In this document: positions 11,397 to 22,345 of the stretch, piece by piece
How positions within the stretch are numbered: position 1 is the first letter of the stretch
How the letters are laid out: every line of letters begins with the position of its first letter
Origin: Candidatus Manganitrophus sp.
Lineage (GTDB): Bacteria; Nitrospirota; Nitrospiria; SBBL01; Manganitrophaceae
DNA length: 64,000 nucleotides
Assembly (NCBI GenBank): GCA_028865235.1
Contig: CP114561.1
Coordinates: 2,934,001-2,998,000, forward strand
Reading direction: 5' to 3'
Made by a program: the position numbers and the translations under genes
Notes under the pieces: generated by a model
The model's input: the letters and a program-made list of their open reading frames with translations, nothing else
What the model was told of the DNA's origin: nothing
Database searches by the model: none

Positions 11397-14300
11397 ATGA
11401 ATGCTTTACCCAGTCCACGTCGGCCCGCCGCCAAGAGTTGGTTTGTCGGAGGGGGAGAGATGGGGCGGTTGATTCGGTCGAAGGACTGGTCGCGAACTCC
11501 GCTCGGCTCCATTGCTGTATGGCCTCAAAGCCTCCGAAGCGCCGTCAGCATCCTCCTTCCTTCAAAAGCCCAGATTATTCTCTTCTGGGGGCCCGACTTG
11601 ATCGCACTCTACAATGACGCCTACCGTCCTGTCTTTGGCGCCAAGCATCCCCGGGCGCTCGGCATGCCCGCCCGAGAGTGTTGGTCGGAGATCAGGGAGG
11701 TTTTGGAACCGCTCCTTTTGGGGGTGATGAAGAGCGGTGAGGCGTTCTGGGCGAAAGACCATCTTTTCTACCTTGATCGACAGGGGTATCTGGAGGAGAC
11801 CTACTTTGACGTTTCATACGATCCGGTCCGGGGCGAGACCGGCGCCGTTGCCGGCGTTTTCTGTATTGTGAGCGAAACGACCGGTCGTGTCATCGGCGAA
11901 CGGCGCCTCAGAACCCTCAGCAAGCTGGGCGCCCGTATCTCCGCCGCCGGGACGATGGATGCCATCTGCCGGGCGGCGACCGAGACGCTGTCGTCCGAGA
12001 ATCCGGCCGATCTCCCTTATGCTCTGTTCTACTCTTTTGACGGCAAGAGTGCGCTCCGGTTGGTCTGCTCTTACGGCGTCGAGCCGGATGGAAAGACCGA
12101 CTCCATCGATCTTCACGCCGAGGACCCGCGGACGGGACCCTTCGCGCACGTCTGCAAGACCGGCATGGCCGTTGAAGCTCCCGCTGAGCCGTGGTCGGCT
12201 CGATTCTTACCCCCTTCTGCGTCGGAGCGAATGCTGATCCTTCCCCTGAGTTCCGGCAATCTCCTGGCCGGGTTTCTCGTCGCCAGCGTCAGCCGATTCC
12301 TGTCGCTGGAAGGGGGCTACCGCGACTTCCTGGTCCTCGTCGCGGGTCAAGTTTCGACGGCGATCGCGACCGCTCGGGCCTTGGAAGAGGAGCGTAAACG
12401 AACCGAGGCCTTGGAGGAGCTCGACCGCGCCAAGACCGCTTTTTTCAGCAACGTCAGCCATGAATTCCGCACCCCCCTCACCTTGATACTCGGACCGATC
12501 GAAGATGCCCTGTCCGACAAAGAGAGACCCCTTCCGCCGGAGCAGCGCGAGCGGGTGGAGCTTCTCCATCGCAACGCATTGCGCCTTTTGAAATTGGTAA
12601 ACACCCTGCTCGACTTTTCCCGGATTGAGGCCGGCCGCGTCCAGGCGGCCTATGCGCCGACCGATCTGGCTTTCTTTACAGCCGATCTGGCGAGTGTCTT
12701 TCGCTCGGCGATCGAGAAGGCCGGTCTTCGTCTCATCGTCGACTGTCCGCCGGCGCCGGCGCCAGTTTATGTCGATCGCGACATGTGGGAGAAGATCGTC
12801 CTCAATCTTCTCTCCAATGCGTTTAAGTTCACTTTCGAAGGGGAGATCGAGGTGGCGCTCCGCTGGACCGAGGACCGGGTGGTGTTGACGGTGCGGGACA
12901 CCGGCATCGGCATTCCGCAAGCGGAGCTGCCCCATCTCTTCGAGCGCTTCCACCGGGTGAAGGGGGCGCCCGCCCGTACGCATGAAGGCTCCGGAATCGG
13001 GCTGGCGCTGGTGCAGGAGCTTGTCCGGCTGCATGGCGGCACGATCGGAGCGGAGAGTCAGGTCAACCGGGGGACCACTTTTACGGTGACGATTCCGACC
13101 GGCATGGCCCATCTTCCGGCCGACCGGATCGGCGTGGAGCCGAACAGGAGGCCTCGACGGCCATCGTCGCCGCTCCCTATGTTGCGGAGGCGCTCCGTTG
13201 GCTCCCTGAAATGCGGGGTGAAGAGGCGTTGCTCCGCCCCGTTCCACACCCGGCCCGGATTCTCCTCGCCGACGACAACGCCGACATGCGGGAATATGTA
13301 AAGCGGATTCTCCGGCAGCACTGGACGGTCGAGGCGGTTGAAGATGGGGCCTCCGCCCTCGCCTCCGCCCGGGAACGAACGCCCGATCTGGTTCTCACCG
13401 ATGTGATGATGCCGGGGATGAACGGCTTCGAATTGTTGCAGGCGCTGCGGGCCGATCCGCGCACGCGGGAGGTGCCGGTTATCATGCTCTCCGCCCGCGC
13501 GGGGGAGGAATCCCGCGTGGAGGGCTTGGAAGCGGGGGCGGACGACTATCTCATCAAACCTTTCTCCGCGCGCGAGCTGATGGCGCGCGTCGGGGCCCGT
13601 TTGGAGTTGGCCCGTCTGCGCCGTGAAGTCCTTTGTCATGAGCGGGAGTTACGTGCGGAGGCGGAAGCGGCACGGGAAGAAGCTCAAGAAGCCAACCGGA
13701 TGAAATCTCAAATTTTCTCCGGCGTCTCTCATGATTTGAGGACGCCGCTTAATGCCATTGTCGGTTATAGTCATCTTCTCCTGGACGGGTCGTATGGCCC
13801 GGTTGCCGAGCGTCAAAAGGGGCGCTAGCTGGGATTCAAAGAAATGCCCGGGAGCTGATAAAGCTGGTCGGGGATGTCCTTGATCTGTACAAAATAGAGT
13901 CAGGCAAGATGTCGCTGGATCTCTCCTCCGTTCGGATTGTTCCTCTCCTTGAAGAGATCCTGATCGAAATAAAGCCGCTTTTAGAAATGAAGTCGCTCTC
14001 GATTCAGTCTCATCTTCCGGAGAACCTCCTGAGATTGAGTCGGACCCCACGAAGATCAAGCAGATCGTGACGAACCTCATCTCCAATGCCGTCAAGTTCA
14101 CGGAGAAAGGGGGGGTGACGATTCGGGTTAAGAACCTTTCTGAAGAAGGGTGGGTGGAGATTGCCGTGAGCGACACGGGAAGGGGGATTGAACCGGAACT
14201 GTTGCCGAAGATCTTCGAGAGCTTTTATCAGGTGGAAGAGAGCCGCGTCTTCGGAGGCAGCGGCTTGGGGTTGACCATCGTCCAAGAGCTTGTCAGCCTG

Positions 14301-14423
14301 CTGCACGGCAAAGTCCGTGTCGTCAGCGAGACTGGAAAGGGTTCCACCTTCAGCGTCTTCCTGCCGTATCGGTTTCCGTCTACCGTAGGGGGCGTGACTC
14401 ATCACGCCCTTTTTTTCTTTTAG
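11397..14423 (+). CDS. Hybrid sensor kinase, tandem paralogue of the gene at 8224 (frameshifted)
   Basis: Same domain order as its neighbour: PAS-like (DWSRTPLGSIAVWPQSLRSAV), GAF, HisKA (AFFSNVSHEFRTPLTLILGP) and HATPase (RDTGIGIPQAELPHLFERFH), receiver (LADDNADMREYVKR, LVLTDVMMPGMNG, IKPFSARE), then a second HisKA ([19 protein letters not shown]) and HATPase (SDTGRGIEPE). The kinase and receiver parts match the paralogue closely while the PAS and GAF parts diverge, suggesting that the two read different inputs through a shared output. Three shifts: about 13138-13146, the G4 run near 13818, and about 14027, each needing one added base. The open frame runs through a terminator hairpin at 14390, so the true stop may be earlier. 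Confidence 0.87.
14390..14420 (+). terminator. Rho-independent terminator of the kinase block
   Basis: Perfect 8-bp stem gggcgtga / tcacgccc with a CTCA loop (14390-14409), followed by TTTTTTTCTTT. It overlaps the last codons of the open frame of the second hybrid kinase. Confidence 0.85.
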
Positions 14424-14438
14424 AACCAGTGATAAGAA

Positions 14439-14458
14439 GGGCGCAATGAATTGCGCCC
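14439..14458. repeat. GGGCG...CGCCC palindrome, terminator position for the - strand gene
   Basis: Stem gggcgcaa / ttgcgccc with a TGAA loop directly after the stop of the - strand SUMF1-type gene. One of four related palindromes (also 31637, 46984, 54379), most flanked by a CCTAC or GTAGG end. Confidence 0.6.
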
Positions 14459-15244
14459 CTACGGTGATTTCGCGCAGCGGAATCCGAGATCGGCGTACGC
14501 TTCTTCGGGTGGAATCGACGAGCGGTAGGTCGTTCGATAAAAGAGCGGCAGCGAGAAATGTCCCTGTCCCCCCCATCCCCCTCCCCGGAACACTTTCTGT
14601 TTCTCCCCGAAGTTGGGATGTTTGTAGGTGGAGCCGGGATAGGGCTGATACCAGTCGGCGGTCCACTCCCAGACGTTCCCCGACATGTCCATCGCGCCGG
14701 GGCTGGCGCCCGCCTTGAAGGAACCGATCGGCACGATATCCCCGAAACCGGAGTCCCCCGCATTCAGTTTTTTGTTATCGTACGCGTTCCCCCACGGAAA
14801 CTCCCTTCCGTCGGTCCCGCGCGCCGCTTTCTCCCACTCCGCCTCGGTCGGAAGACGTTTTCCGGCCCATTTGCAGTAGCGGTCGGCATCGTACCAGTTG
14901 ACGTCGGTCACCGGATGGTTCTCCCGCCCCGGCGGAACGCTCCGGATGAAGAAAGAGACCGGAGGGCGCGATCGGGTGGCGTCGATGAAGGTTTTGTATT
15001 GGGCGTTGGTGATTTCGTAGCGGTCGATATAAAATGCGGGAAGGTGCATCTTGTGCTGCGGGTGCTCGTCGAGATACCACGGTTTTGCAGAGCCGAATTC
15101 TTCTCCCTGGCGGTCGGCATCGACCTTGTCGCTTCCACGAATGAACTCCCCGGCGGGGACGGCGACCATCTCGGGGGAGGGGGCGGAACCCGGAGAAAAC
15201 AACTCGATAAGATCATCCCAATAAAGACGATGGCGGGAAAACAA
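14459..15244 (-). CDS. SUMF1 / formylglycine-generating-enzyme-like protein
   Basis: A 261-residue protein whose body is a complete SUMF1 (FGE-sulfatase) fold: MVAVPAGEFIRGSDK, PWYLDEHPQHKMHLPAFYIDRYEITNAQYK, HPVTDVNWYDADRYCKWAGKRLPTEAEWEKAARG, FPWGN, MDMSGNVWEWTADWY, FRGGGW, GFRCAK. The two active-site cysteines of true FGE are not evident, and no sulfatase is nearby, so modification of a sulfatase is unlikely; such proteins often act as binding or structural modules. The listed N-terminus (MFSRHRLYWDD) looks unnatural: a neighbouring frame just upstream reads ACFPAIVFIGMILSSC, a possible lipoprotein signal, so one or two further shifts may hide a secreted start. A paralogue is at 57545. Confidence 0.8.
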   Translation of the reverse strand: MFSRHRLYWDDLIELFSPGSAPSPEMVAVPAGEFIRGSDKVDADRQGEEFGSAKPWYLDEHPQHKMHLPAFYIDRYEITNAQYKTFIDATRSRPPVSFFIRSVPPGRENHPVTDVNWYDADRYCKWAGKRLPTEAEWEKAARGTDGREFPWGNAYDNKKLNAGDSGFGDIVPIGSFKAGASPGAMDMSGNVWEWTADWYQPYPGSTYKHPNFGEKQKVFRGGGWGGQGHFSLPLFYRTTYRSSIPPEEAYADLGFRCAKSP

Positions 15245-15383
15245 GCTGAACCATGGCGGGGATTATAGAGATTTTGCCGGAGAGGGTCAAGGGGGACGGA
15301 TAAGAAAAAAGGGGGGTAGGGTGTAGGGGGGCAGGGGGTAGAGAAAAAGAAGATAAATGTCGGCGATAAGTTTCTACCCCCTA

Positions 15384-18047
15384 TCACCCTACCCCCCTAC
15401 ACCCTCTCTTTTCAAGGTTCGGCAAGAACACCGTAAAGATCGACCCCTTCCCATAGATACTCTGGACCGCGATTTTCCCCTCGACCAGCTCGACCGCTTT
15501 TTTTACGATCGTCAGACCGAGGCCGGTGCCGCCGACGTGCCGGGTCAACGATCCGTCGATTTGGCGGAAAGGATCGAAGATGGTGGGGAGATCTTCTTCT
15601 TTCATCCCCATGCCGGTATCCTCCACCGAAAGATAGAGGCCTTTTCGCCGGGGGGCGGCGGTCACCGAGATCGTGATCGATCCCGCTTCGGTGAATTTGA
15701 TGGCATTGGAAAGGAGGTTCAAAAAAATCTGCCTGATTTTTTGAGCGTCGCTTTGAAGGGGCCGGAGCTGTTTTCCGATCTTCCAAAGGACCTCGATCGG
15801 TTTTTCTTCCATCAGCGGCTTGATCTCGTCGAAAAGAGCGGGGAGAAAATGCTTTAAATCGATCGTCTCAAGAAGAACCGGCATCTTTCCCGCCTCGATC
15901 TTCGAGAGGTCGAGCAGATTGTTAATGAGGCCCAAATGGGCGCGGGCGTTTCGATGAATGCTCCGGAGGGCCTCTTCCTGCCGCGGGCCGATCTCTCCGA
16001 AACTCCGATGGAGAAGGAGCGAGGTGTAGCCGATGATCGCGTTGAGCGGGGTCCGAAGCTCGTGGGAGACGTTCGAGACGAACTCCGACTTCAAACGATT
16101 GGCCTCTTCCGCCTCGATCTTCTTTTGCTGTAGCTCTTTTTCGGCCCGCTTGCGCTTGGTGACGTCGCGGATAACGGCCAGAACCTCTTCCTTCCCGCTC
16201 ACGGCGATCCGCGCCTCGTAGTCGCGGGGCTCCCCGTTGATCCAGAGCGGGTATTCGAAAATCTGCACTTCCCCTGTTTTTTTAAAGCCTGCGCAATATG
16301 GCGCAGGGTCGGACCGGCGACTTCGGGCGGGAGAATGTCAGCGAGGTTCTTTCCGAGGAATTCGCCCGGCGGAACCAGCGGCTCGATATTCTTCGCTTTT
16401 TTAAAATCAAGGATTGTCCCGTCCCGACGAAGTTGAAACATCATGTCCGGGATGGCGTTGAGGAGGGCGCGGTTTTTCTCCTCGCTTCGCATCAACGCCT
16501 CCTCCGCCTGTTTTCTCTCGGTGAGATCGAAAGAGACCCCGATGATTCCGATGATCCGCCCCTCCTGGTCGTACACCGGAGAGTCGGTGACCATCGCGGT
16601 GAAGGCCGTTCCATCTCGGCGCCGAACGAGGAATTCACCGCTCCAGGCTTTACCCTGCCGCAGATCCGCCATGATCTCGGACGCTTTCTCCGCAGAAGCG
16701 GGAGCGGCCGTGATTTCCAGCACGTCCCGGCCGAACGCCTCCTCGGACGACCATCCGTAAAGCTTCTCGGCGAAATGGTTCCAGTAAATGATCCCCCCGC
16801 GCAAATCGGTGGCGATGACCGCCTGGCCGATCACGTCGAGGAGATGGGCCTGAAAGCGGACCTTTTCCTCCGCCCGTTTCCGCTCCGCCAGCTCTTCCTG
16901 CGCTTTCTGATAGAGCCGGGCGTTGTCGACCGCCAGGGCGGCGCGGCGCGCCAGCTCCACCGCGAAGGGGGAGCTCCGATTCCCGGTAGCGGCGGTTCGA
17001 ATCGGCCATCCAGAGCGAGAGGACCCCCATCGCCCGCTCCCGGCCCAAGAGCGGGGCGCAGATGCCCGATCGAAGGGAGAGCCCGCGCAGGATCTCCATC
17101 AATTCGGCATGCGCGCCGGCGAACTGGGCCAAGACATTCTCGGTGACCTCGGGGAAGAATTTCGGCTCGCCGGTCCGGAGGACCTTCGGGATGCCGTGCG
17201 GCGCGTTCATGTCGTGCGGATATCGCCGCCGGATCTCGCCGATCTGCGCCTCCCGCGTTTGATCGACGTGGGCCACGGCCAGCCGGCGGATCGATCCATC
17301 CTTCTCCAGAATATCGACGATGCAGCAATCGGCGAACCGGGGAACGGCGAGGCGGGCGACCCGCTTCAGCGTGGTTTCGTAGTCGAGCGACGCCGAGAGG
17401 ACCATGCTCGCTTCGGAGAGAAAGGTGAGGCGCTGCCGGGCGGTCTCCGCCTCGGCGCGCGCCGTCCGCTCGGCCTCGTAAAGAAGGGCGTTGTCGACCG
17501 CCAGCGAGGCGCGGTGGGTCAGCGCCTCGGCGAAGGTGAGATCGGCGGGCCCGAATCGGCGGCCCGATTCCGCGGAGAGAAAGGTAATGGTTCCCAAAAT
17601 TTGATCGCGGGCGCAGAGCGGGATCACCATCGCCGATTTGAACGCCATTTCACGGAGGGCGTGAAGGTGAACGTCGTCCTGGGAGGCCGCCTGGAGCATG
17701 GCATCGGTCACCTGGGGGTAGAGCTCCGATCGGCCGGTCATCAGCGCCCGTTCCAGTCCGCTCGACAGGTTGATCCCGATCGGGCATCGTTCGCTCAAGG
17801 AGCAGGCCATTTCGACCCGGGACGGATCGGTGTGGGCCGTGGCGAGTTGGGAGAGGACGCCGTCCGGGCCGAGCATGTGAATGACGCACCAGTCGGAGAG
17901 AAGGGGGACCGCCAGGCGCGCGACGCTGGCGAGGGTGGTCGGATAATCGAGCGAGGAAGAGAGGATCGCGCTCGCCTCGGAGAGAAAGGTCAGTCGCCGC
18001 TGCGCCGCCTCCAGGGCGGGATGGTTTTGATCGCCGGGATCAGGCAA
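15384..18047 (-). CDS. Sensor histidine kinase: GAF, GAF, PAS, PAS, HisKA, HATPase (frameshifted)
   Basis: A soluble kinase of about 885 residues. Two GAF domains share the repeat [18 protein letters not shown] / [18 protein letters not shown] and each ends in an [14 protein letters not shown] helix. Two PAS domains follow ([44 protein letters not shown]), then HisKA with [19 protein letters not shown] and HATPase ([41 protein letters not shown]). Shifts: the G5 run 16967-16971 on + (one base extra; restores [21 protein letters not shown]) and the T7 run 16277-16283 (one base short; restores [18 protein letters not shown]). No receiver domain. It is the last gene of a - strand pair with 18128-21484. 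Confidence 0.88.
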
Positions 18048-18127
18048 GCGCTGCGCGCCGCTTTGATAATGAACGGAAGGGCTGGAAGGCTGCTTTTTTC
18101 TTCCTGGGATTCAACGGTCTTCCTTCC

Positions 18128-21100
18128 TTACTGTGTGGCGATTCGTCCGGGCAGAGGCCGGCTTTGAGGATTTTGATCCTTTTTTGATGCGAGGTAGGGG
18201 AGGAAAACGGTGAAACGAGAGCCTTTCTCGAACGCGCTTTCGACTTCGATTGTTCCCTCGATCAGATTCAGCGCTTTCTTCACGATCGTCAGGCCAAGAC
18301 CGGTTCCTTCGGCCGACCGGGTGAGGGAGCCGTCCACCTGCCGGAAGGGGTCGAAGATCATGGGAAGATCCTCCTCCCGCATCCCGATTCCGGTATCTTC
18401 GACCGAAAGGACGATCCCCCTCGGCATCGATTGGTTCGCCGCGGAGATGGTGATCGATCCGCGGTCGGTAAATTTAATGGCATTGGAGAAGAGATTCAGA
18501 AAGATCTGACGGACCCGCTGCGGATCGCTCCAAAGGGAGAGAGCGGCCGGGCCAGACGCCAGTGAACCTCGACCGCCTTGTCGTGAAGGAGCGGTTTGAC
18601 GTTTTCGAAGACCTCCTGCAAGAGATCCTCCAGATCGAATTCCTCCAGGTTCACTTCGACCTTCCCCGCCTCGATCTTCGAGAGATCGAGCAGATTGTTG
18701 ATCAGCGATAAAAGCGAAGCGGCGTTCCGCCGGACACTGCTCAACGGTTCCCGCTGACGGTCCCGCAGGGGGCCGTAGATTTCATCCTGGAGCAGGTGGG
18801 TATAGCCGATGATGGCGTTCAACGGGGTCCGCAGCTCGTGCGACACGTTCGAGAGGAACTCGGTCTTCAGACGGCTTGCCTCTTCCGCTTCCCTTTTTTT
18901 GTGGGTGAGCTCCTGAAAAAGCCGGGCGTTTTCGATGAAGGGAGCGAGGTGGTTCGCAAAAGGGAGGAGCGACTCGATCAGGGTGTCGGAGTAGGCGCCG
19001 GGCCGGTCGCTCTTGAGATTGAGCGTGGCGATCACCACCCCCTTCAACACCACCGGAAGGATGGCGTAAGAGCGGATCCCTTCTTCAAAGAGAAAGCGAT
19101 CCTCGACATAAATTTGAGAGGCGCCGAGATCGGGGCGGATCAACGGCCGTTGATGCGCAAGGACCCAATCGATGGCCGATTGCTCCTGCGGCCACTGGGC
19201 CGTCCCGATCCGGTTCTGCTGCTCGATCCGGAGGAGTTGGATCTCTTTGAGCGATTCATCCCGAAAGCCGATGCTGAGCCGGCTGTAGGGAACATGGCGT
19301 TTGGAGCCCCTCGGCGATGTGGAAAAAGACCTGATCGAGATTCCGGCTGAGGCTGATCTCTTTGGTCAGGAGGGCGAAGCGCTCGTGAAGCGCCGCCGTC
19401 TCAGCATGAAGCCGCTCGTTTTCGATGGCGATGGCCGCGTAGCGCGCGAGGATCTCGATGGTTTTTCCATCCTCGCTGCTGAGGCTTCTTCCCCGTTGGG
19501 CCGTGAGGAAAAAGAGGACGCCGACCGCTTCTTCTTTGACCAGGATCGGCGTTCCAATCGCCGACTGAATGGACCTTCCGCGGAAAAGGGGGAGGGCTTC
19601 GAAGAAGTCGGGGTGATCTTCGATCGTGATGTTTTTCTTCTCCCGGAGGATCGGGCCGATCATCTCATCCGGCACGACCCGCTCGCCGGCCTCCGGGGAG
19701 GAGGGGCCGACGGCGACCTGCATGACGTACGAAGCGCCGTCGCGGTTTTGCAGAACGATCCCTCCTTTTTCCATCTCCATCAGAGAACATCCCCGTTGCG
19801 CCACCAGTTCGAGCACCGCAAGCCAGTTCGATTGAGCGCCGATCTCCTGGGCGATTTCCCGAAGCGCCTCGGTCCGGGCCAGGTGGCGGTCGCGCTCTTC
19901 GAGCCATTTCAGATAGTGGACGGCGGTGGCCGCTTCCGAAGCGATCGCGGAGAGGATCTCAATTTCGTGCGGCGGGAAAGCGCCGGCCTCGCCGGAATAG
20001 ACCACCAGGGCGCCGCTGCTCTCCTCCTGGAAGAGAAGTGGGACGGCCACGAGAGAGAGAAAGCCGAAGCGGGTCGCCTCTTCCCGCAGCGGGAGGGGGA
20101 TCGTCCGCTCCGATTGAAGCTGGGGAATCGTGACCACCCGCCGCTCGCGAATCGCCGTGATGCCGGGGCTTTCCTCCTGGACCGTGGCGATTTTAAATGC
20201 CTCGGTGAAGAAGGGGATCTGGACAGGCGGAACCTGGTAGGCTCCCTTTGGAATGATCTCCTCCCCCTGTTTTAATAGTAGGACGGAGAAGGTCCCATGC
20301 ACCGCCTCCGCCGCGATCTGGGCCAATCGATGGAGAATTTCCTGGGGGGGGAAGGTTGGAGGAAACGGCGCTCACCACTTTATAGAGGAGCGCCTGCCGC
20401 CGCGCCTGCTCGACCGATTGCTGGAACAGCCGGGTGTTTTCGATCGCAACCGCGGCCTGCTGCGCCAGCATTTCGCCGAGCTTCCGGTCGGCGTCGGTGA
20501 CCGTTTTGTTCGGCTGAGAGGTCGCCAAATTAAACGCGCCGATCACCTCCCCTTCCAGAAGATCGGGATTCCGATATACGTTTTCAACTGAAGGGCGGCG
20601 ATCTCCGCAATCGGGCTCCTCAAGGAGGGATCATCATGAACCAGGAGAATCGTCTTTTCTTCGGCAACGCGGCCGACAAGCCCTTCTCCTCTTCGAAATT
20701 TCTGTCCAATAAGGGACGGAGGGAGGTTTGCGACGGCCCGGAGAACAAAGGCCTCCTCTCCCTGCCGCCAAAGCAACAACCCGGCCACTTCGAAATCAAG
20801 GAGCCGCAACCCCTCGAAGAGAATCAGCTGAAGAAGCCGATCGATCTCCGATTCGGCCGTCAGACGGTTGCTGATCTGCTGGAGCGTTTCGAGCTGGGAG
20901 GCGAACCGCGCCCGCTCCAGGGAGGTTGCCTTTTCCTTTTGATAGGCCTCCTCCCTTTGGTTGGAGAGGAAGTTAATGATCCATCCGATCGGGAAATAGA
21001 AGAAGGAATAAATCCCCTCCAGGGTCATGGTGTTCGAGGAGAATGCGGCCGGATCATAAGAAAAGGGGAGCAGTGTAAAGAGGAAAGCGCCGATCATGAC

Positions 21101-21484
21101 GGTGAGATTCTCTTTCCGGGAGAGAAAGAAAGAGGACCAGAAGATCACGAGAAAATAGAGGAAACTATACGGGCTGGCGGCCCCGCCGCTAAAAAAAACA
21201 AATCCGGCGATATAAAAGAGGGTCAACCCCGTGGTGAAATAAAAGGCGCGGATGGAGAGATGTCTCCAATCGAGTATCAGGAAGAAACACCCGGTGACGG
21301 CGGAGACCAGACAGATCAGATCGAGAACCAGGGGGACGCTCTGATCCGACTGGGGGAGAAGGTGGATCGTCGTCCAGACGACAGCCGTCGAAAAGAAATA
21401 GAGGAGACCGGCCGACTTGGCCATGGTGACCCGCTTTTCCTCGCCGGGTTGAGGCAAGATCCATCCGGCTGCGAGTTGCTTCAT
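18128..21484 (-). CDS. Membrane-anchored multi-GAF sensor histidine kinase (frameshifted)
   Basis: About 1,115 residues. The N-terminus has some six membrane helices (GLLYFFSTAVVWTTIHLL, VLDLICLVSAVTGCFFLIL, FYFTTGLTLFYIAGFVFF, FLYFLVIFWSSFFL, IYSFFYFPIGWIINFL), then a coiled coil and four GAF-like modules, of which VAVPLLFQEESSGALVVYSG and QSAIGTPILVKEEAVGVLFF are clearest. The C-terminus is HisKA ([19 protein letters not shown]) and HATPase ([27 protein letters not shown]). Four shifts: about 20545 (GGGG run), the G8 run near 20342-20350, about 19299, and about 18553. It reads out towards 15384 and starts about 170 bases from the MITE-like element. Confidence 0.87.
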
Positions 21485-21658
21485 AGGTACTGAACCTTAA
21501 GATGCGGAATGAAAATGGGGTTTCGTCATTATAGGGAAATCACGATGGACGATGCAAGTGGGGATCGATTATCCCAGCGTAGACTGAAAATGCCGGAGCG
21601 CCGTGGAGCGGATGTAGGGAAGGAAGAGCCCGGCGGTGTCACGGCCGGCTGGGAATTC

Positions 21659-21840
21659 GGTAGTGGGTCAGTTTGGGTGAGCGGTTTTTTTGTCGTCATT
21701 CCCGCGAAAGCGGGAAAGCGCCTGGGACCGACTTGATGCGCATAGCGCCTCCGATCGCTTCGCGGAACGCAATCCAGTGCTCTTAAACCTCTGGATGCCC
21801 GCTTCCGCGAGCATGACAAAATTTAAACTGACCCACTACC
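21659..21840. mobile_element. MITE-like element, 182 bp, with 16-bp perfect terminal inverted repeats
   Basis: The ends are exact reverse complements: GGTAGTGGGTCAGTTT at 21659-21674 and its complement at 21825-21840. Immediately outside are identical 8-bp copies, GGGAATTC, at 21651-21658 and 21841-21848, a target-site duplication. There is no coding capacity. Inside are a CGTCATTCCCGCGAAAGCGGG palindrome and its partner. Perfect ends and duplication indicate a recent insertion driven in trans by an unknown transposase. It lies in the gap between the multi-GAF kinase and tRNA-Leu. Confidence 0.85.
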
Positions 21841-21898
21841 GGGAATTCGATTTTCTTGATAATTAGGGGAAGATATGTTAAATATTGGGAGCTTTCAG

Positions 21899-21985
21899 GG
21901 GCGCGTGGCGGAAACGGTAGACGCAGCAGTCTCAAAAACTGCCGAGGGCAACCTCATGCCAGTTCGATTCTGGCCGCGCCCACCA
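21899..21985 (+). tRNA. tRNA-Leu (anticodon CAA)
   Basis: 87 bases with encoded CCA. Acceptor stem GGGCGCG / CGCGCCC, D arm TGGCGGAAACGGTAGACGCA, anticodon stem GCAGT / ACTGC with the 7-base loop CTCAAAA (anticodon CAA at loop positions 3-5), a long class II variable arm (CGAGGGCAACCTCA) and T arm GCCAGTTCGATTCTGGC. The variable arm and the D arm pattern fit leucine. Its 3' half is repeated at 26532-26590. Confidence 0.95.
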
Positions 21986-21987
21986 AT
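21946..21987 (+). repeat. Left attachment repeat (3' part of tRNA-Leu)
   Basis: 42 bases identical to 26549-26590. The repeat covers the variable arm, T arm, acceptor 3' strand, CCA and two bases beyond the tRNA, so integration left the tRNA functional. Confidence 0.85.
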
Positions 21988-22150
21988 TGAATTCAATCGG
22001 TTAGACTTTCAACTCCTTCCTGCTGTTTACAGTATTTTCTCACCCAGGGTTTCAACTCAAAATAGATTTCTTCAATATCTATTTCTCCATTGATTCTTTT
22101 TAGGCATTAGGGGTATCCTCCTGCCTAATGTGGCTATCACTTTATGCTTC

Positions 22151-22304
22151 ATGAAGGAAGCGATGCTTACTACAAAACAAATTCTGCTGGTTGGGTTCAT
22201 TTGCACTTCAAACAGTTCTCATTATTTTATTGGGAACGACAGCAATCATTTTCCGAAATGAAGCGAAAGTAACGAGGAGTCTTGTTAAGAAAGAGACAAT
22301 TTGA
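22151..22304 (+). CDS. Small membrane protein (frameshifted)
   Basis: Starting at ATG 22151 (or 22163) the frame reads MKEAMLTTKQILLVGFI, then a one-base shift near 22200 (TTTGCACTTC) restores ALQTVLIILLGTTAIIFRNEAKVTRSLVKKETI with a stop at 22302-22304. The result is about 50 residues with one long hydrophobic helix and a basic tail. I do not recognise the family. It is the first gene of the island after the tRNA. The leader (21988-22150) holds only a small inverted repeat, CATTAGG / CCTAATG, at 22105-22130. Confidence 0.45.
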
Positions 22305-22345
22305 GTCAGATCTTGGATATGGTGTTATCAATGGGGATTAGAAAA

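Noticed and set aside
16923..18167. 414-codon open frame antisense to the GAF-PAS kinase
   Set aside because: The - strand encodes clear GAF domains. The + frame is rich in Arg/Gly/Pro with no motif.
19301..20275. 324-codon + frame antisense to the multi-GAF kinase
   Set aside because: Shadow of a gene with recognisable GAF repeats on the - strand.
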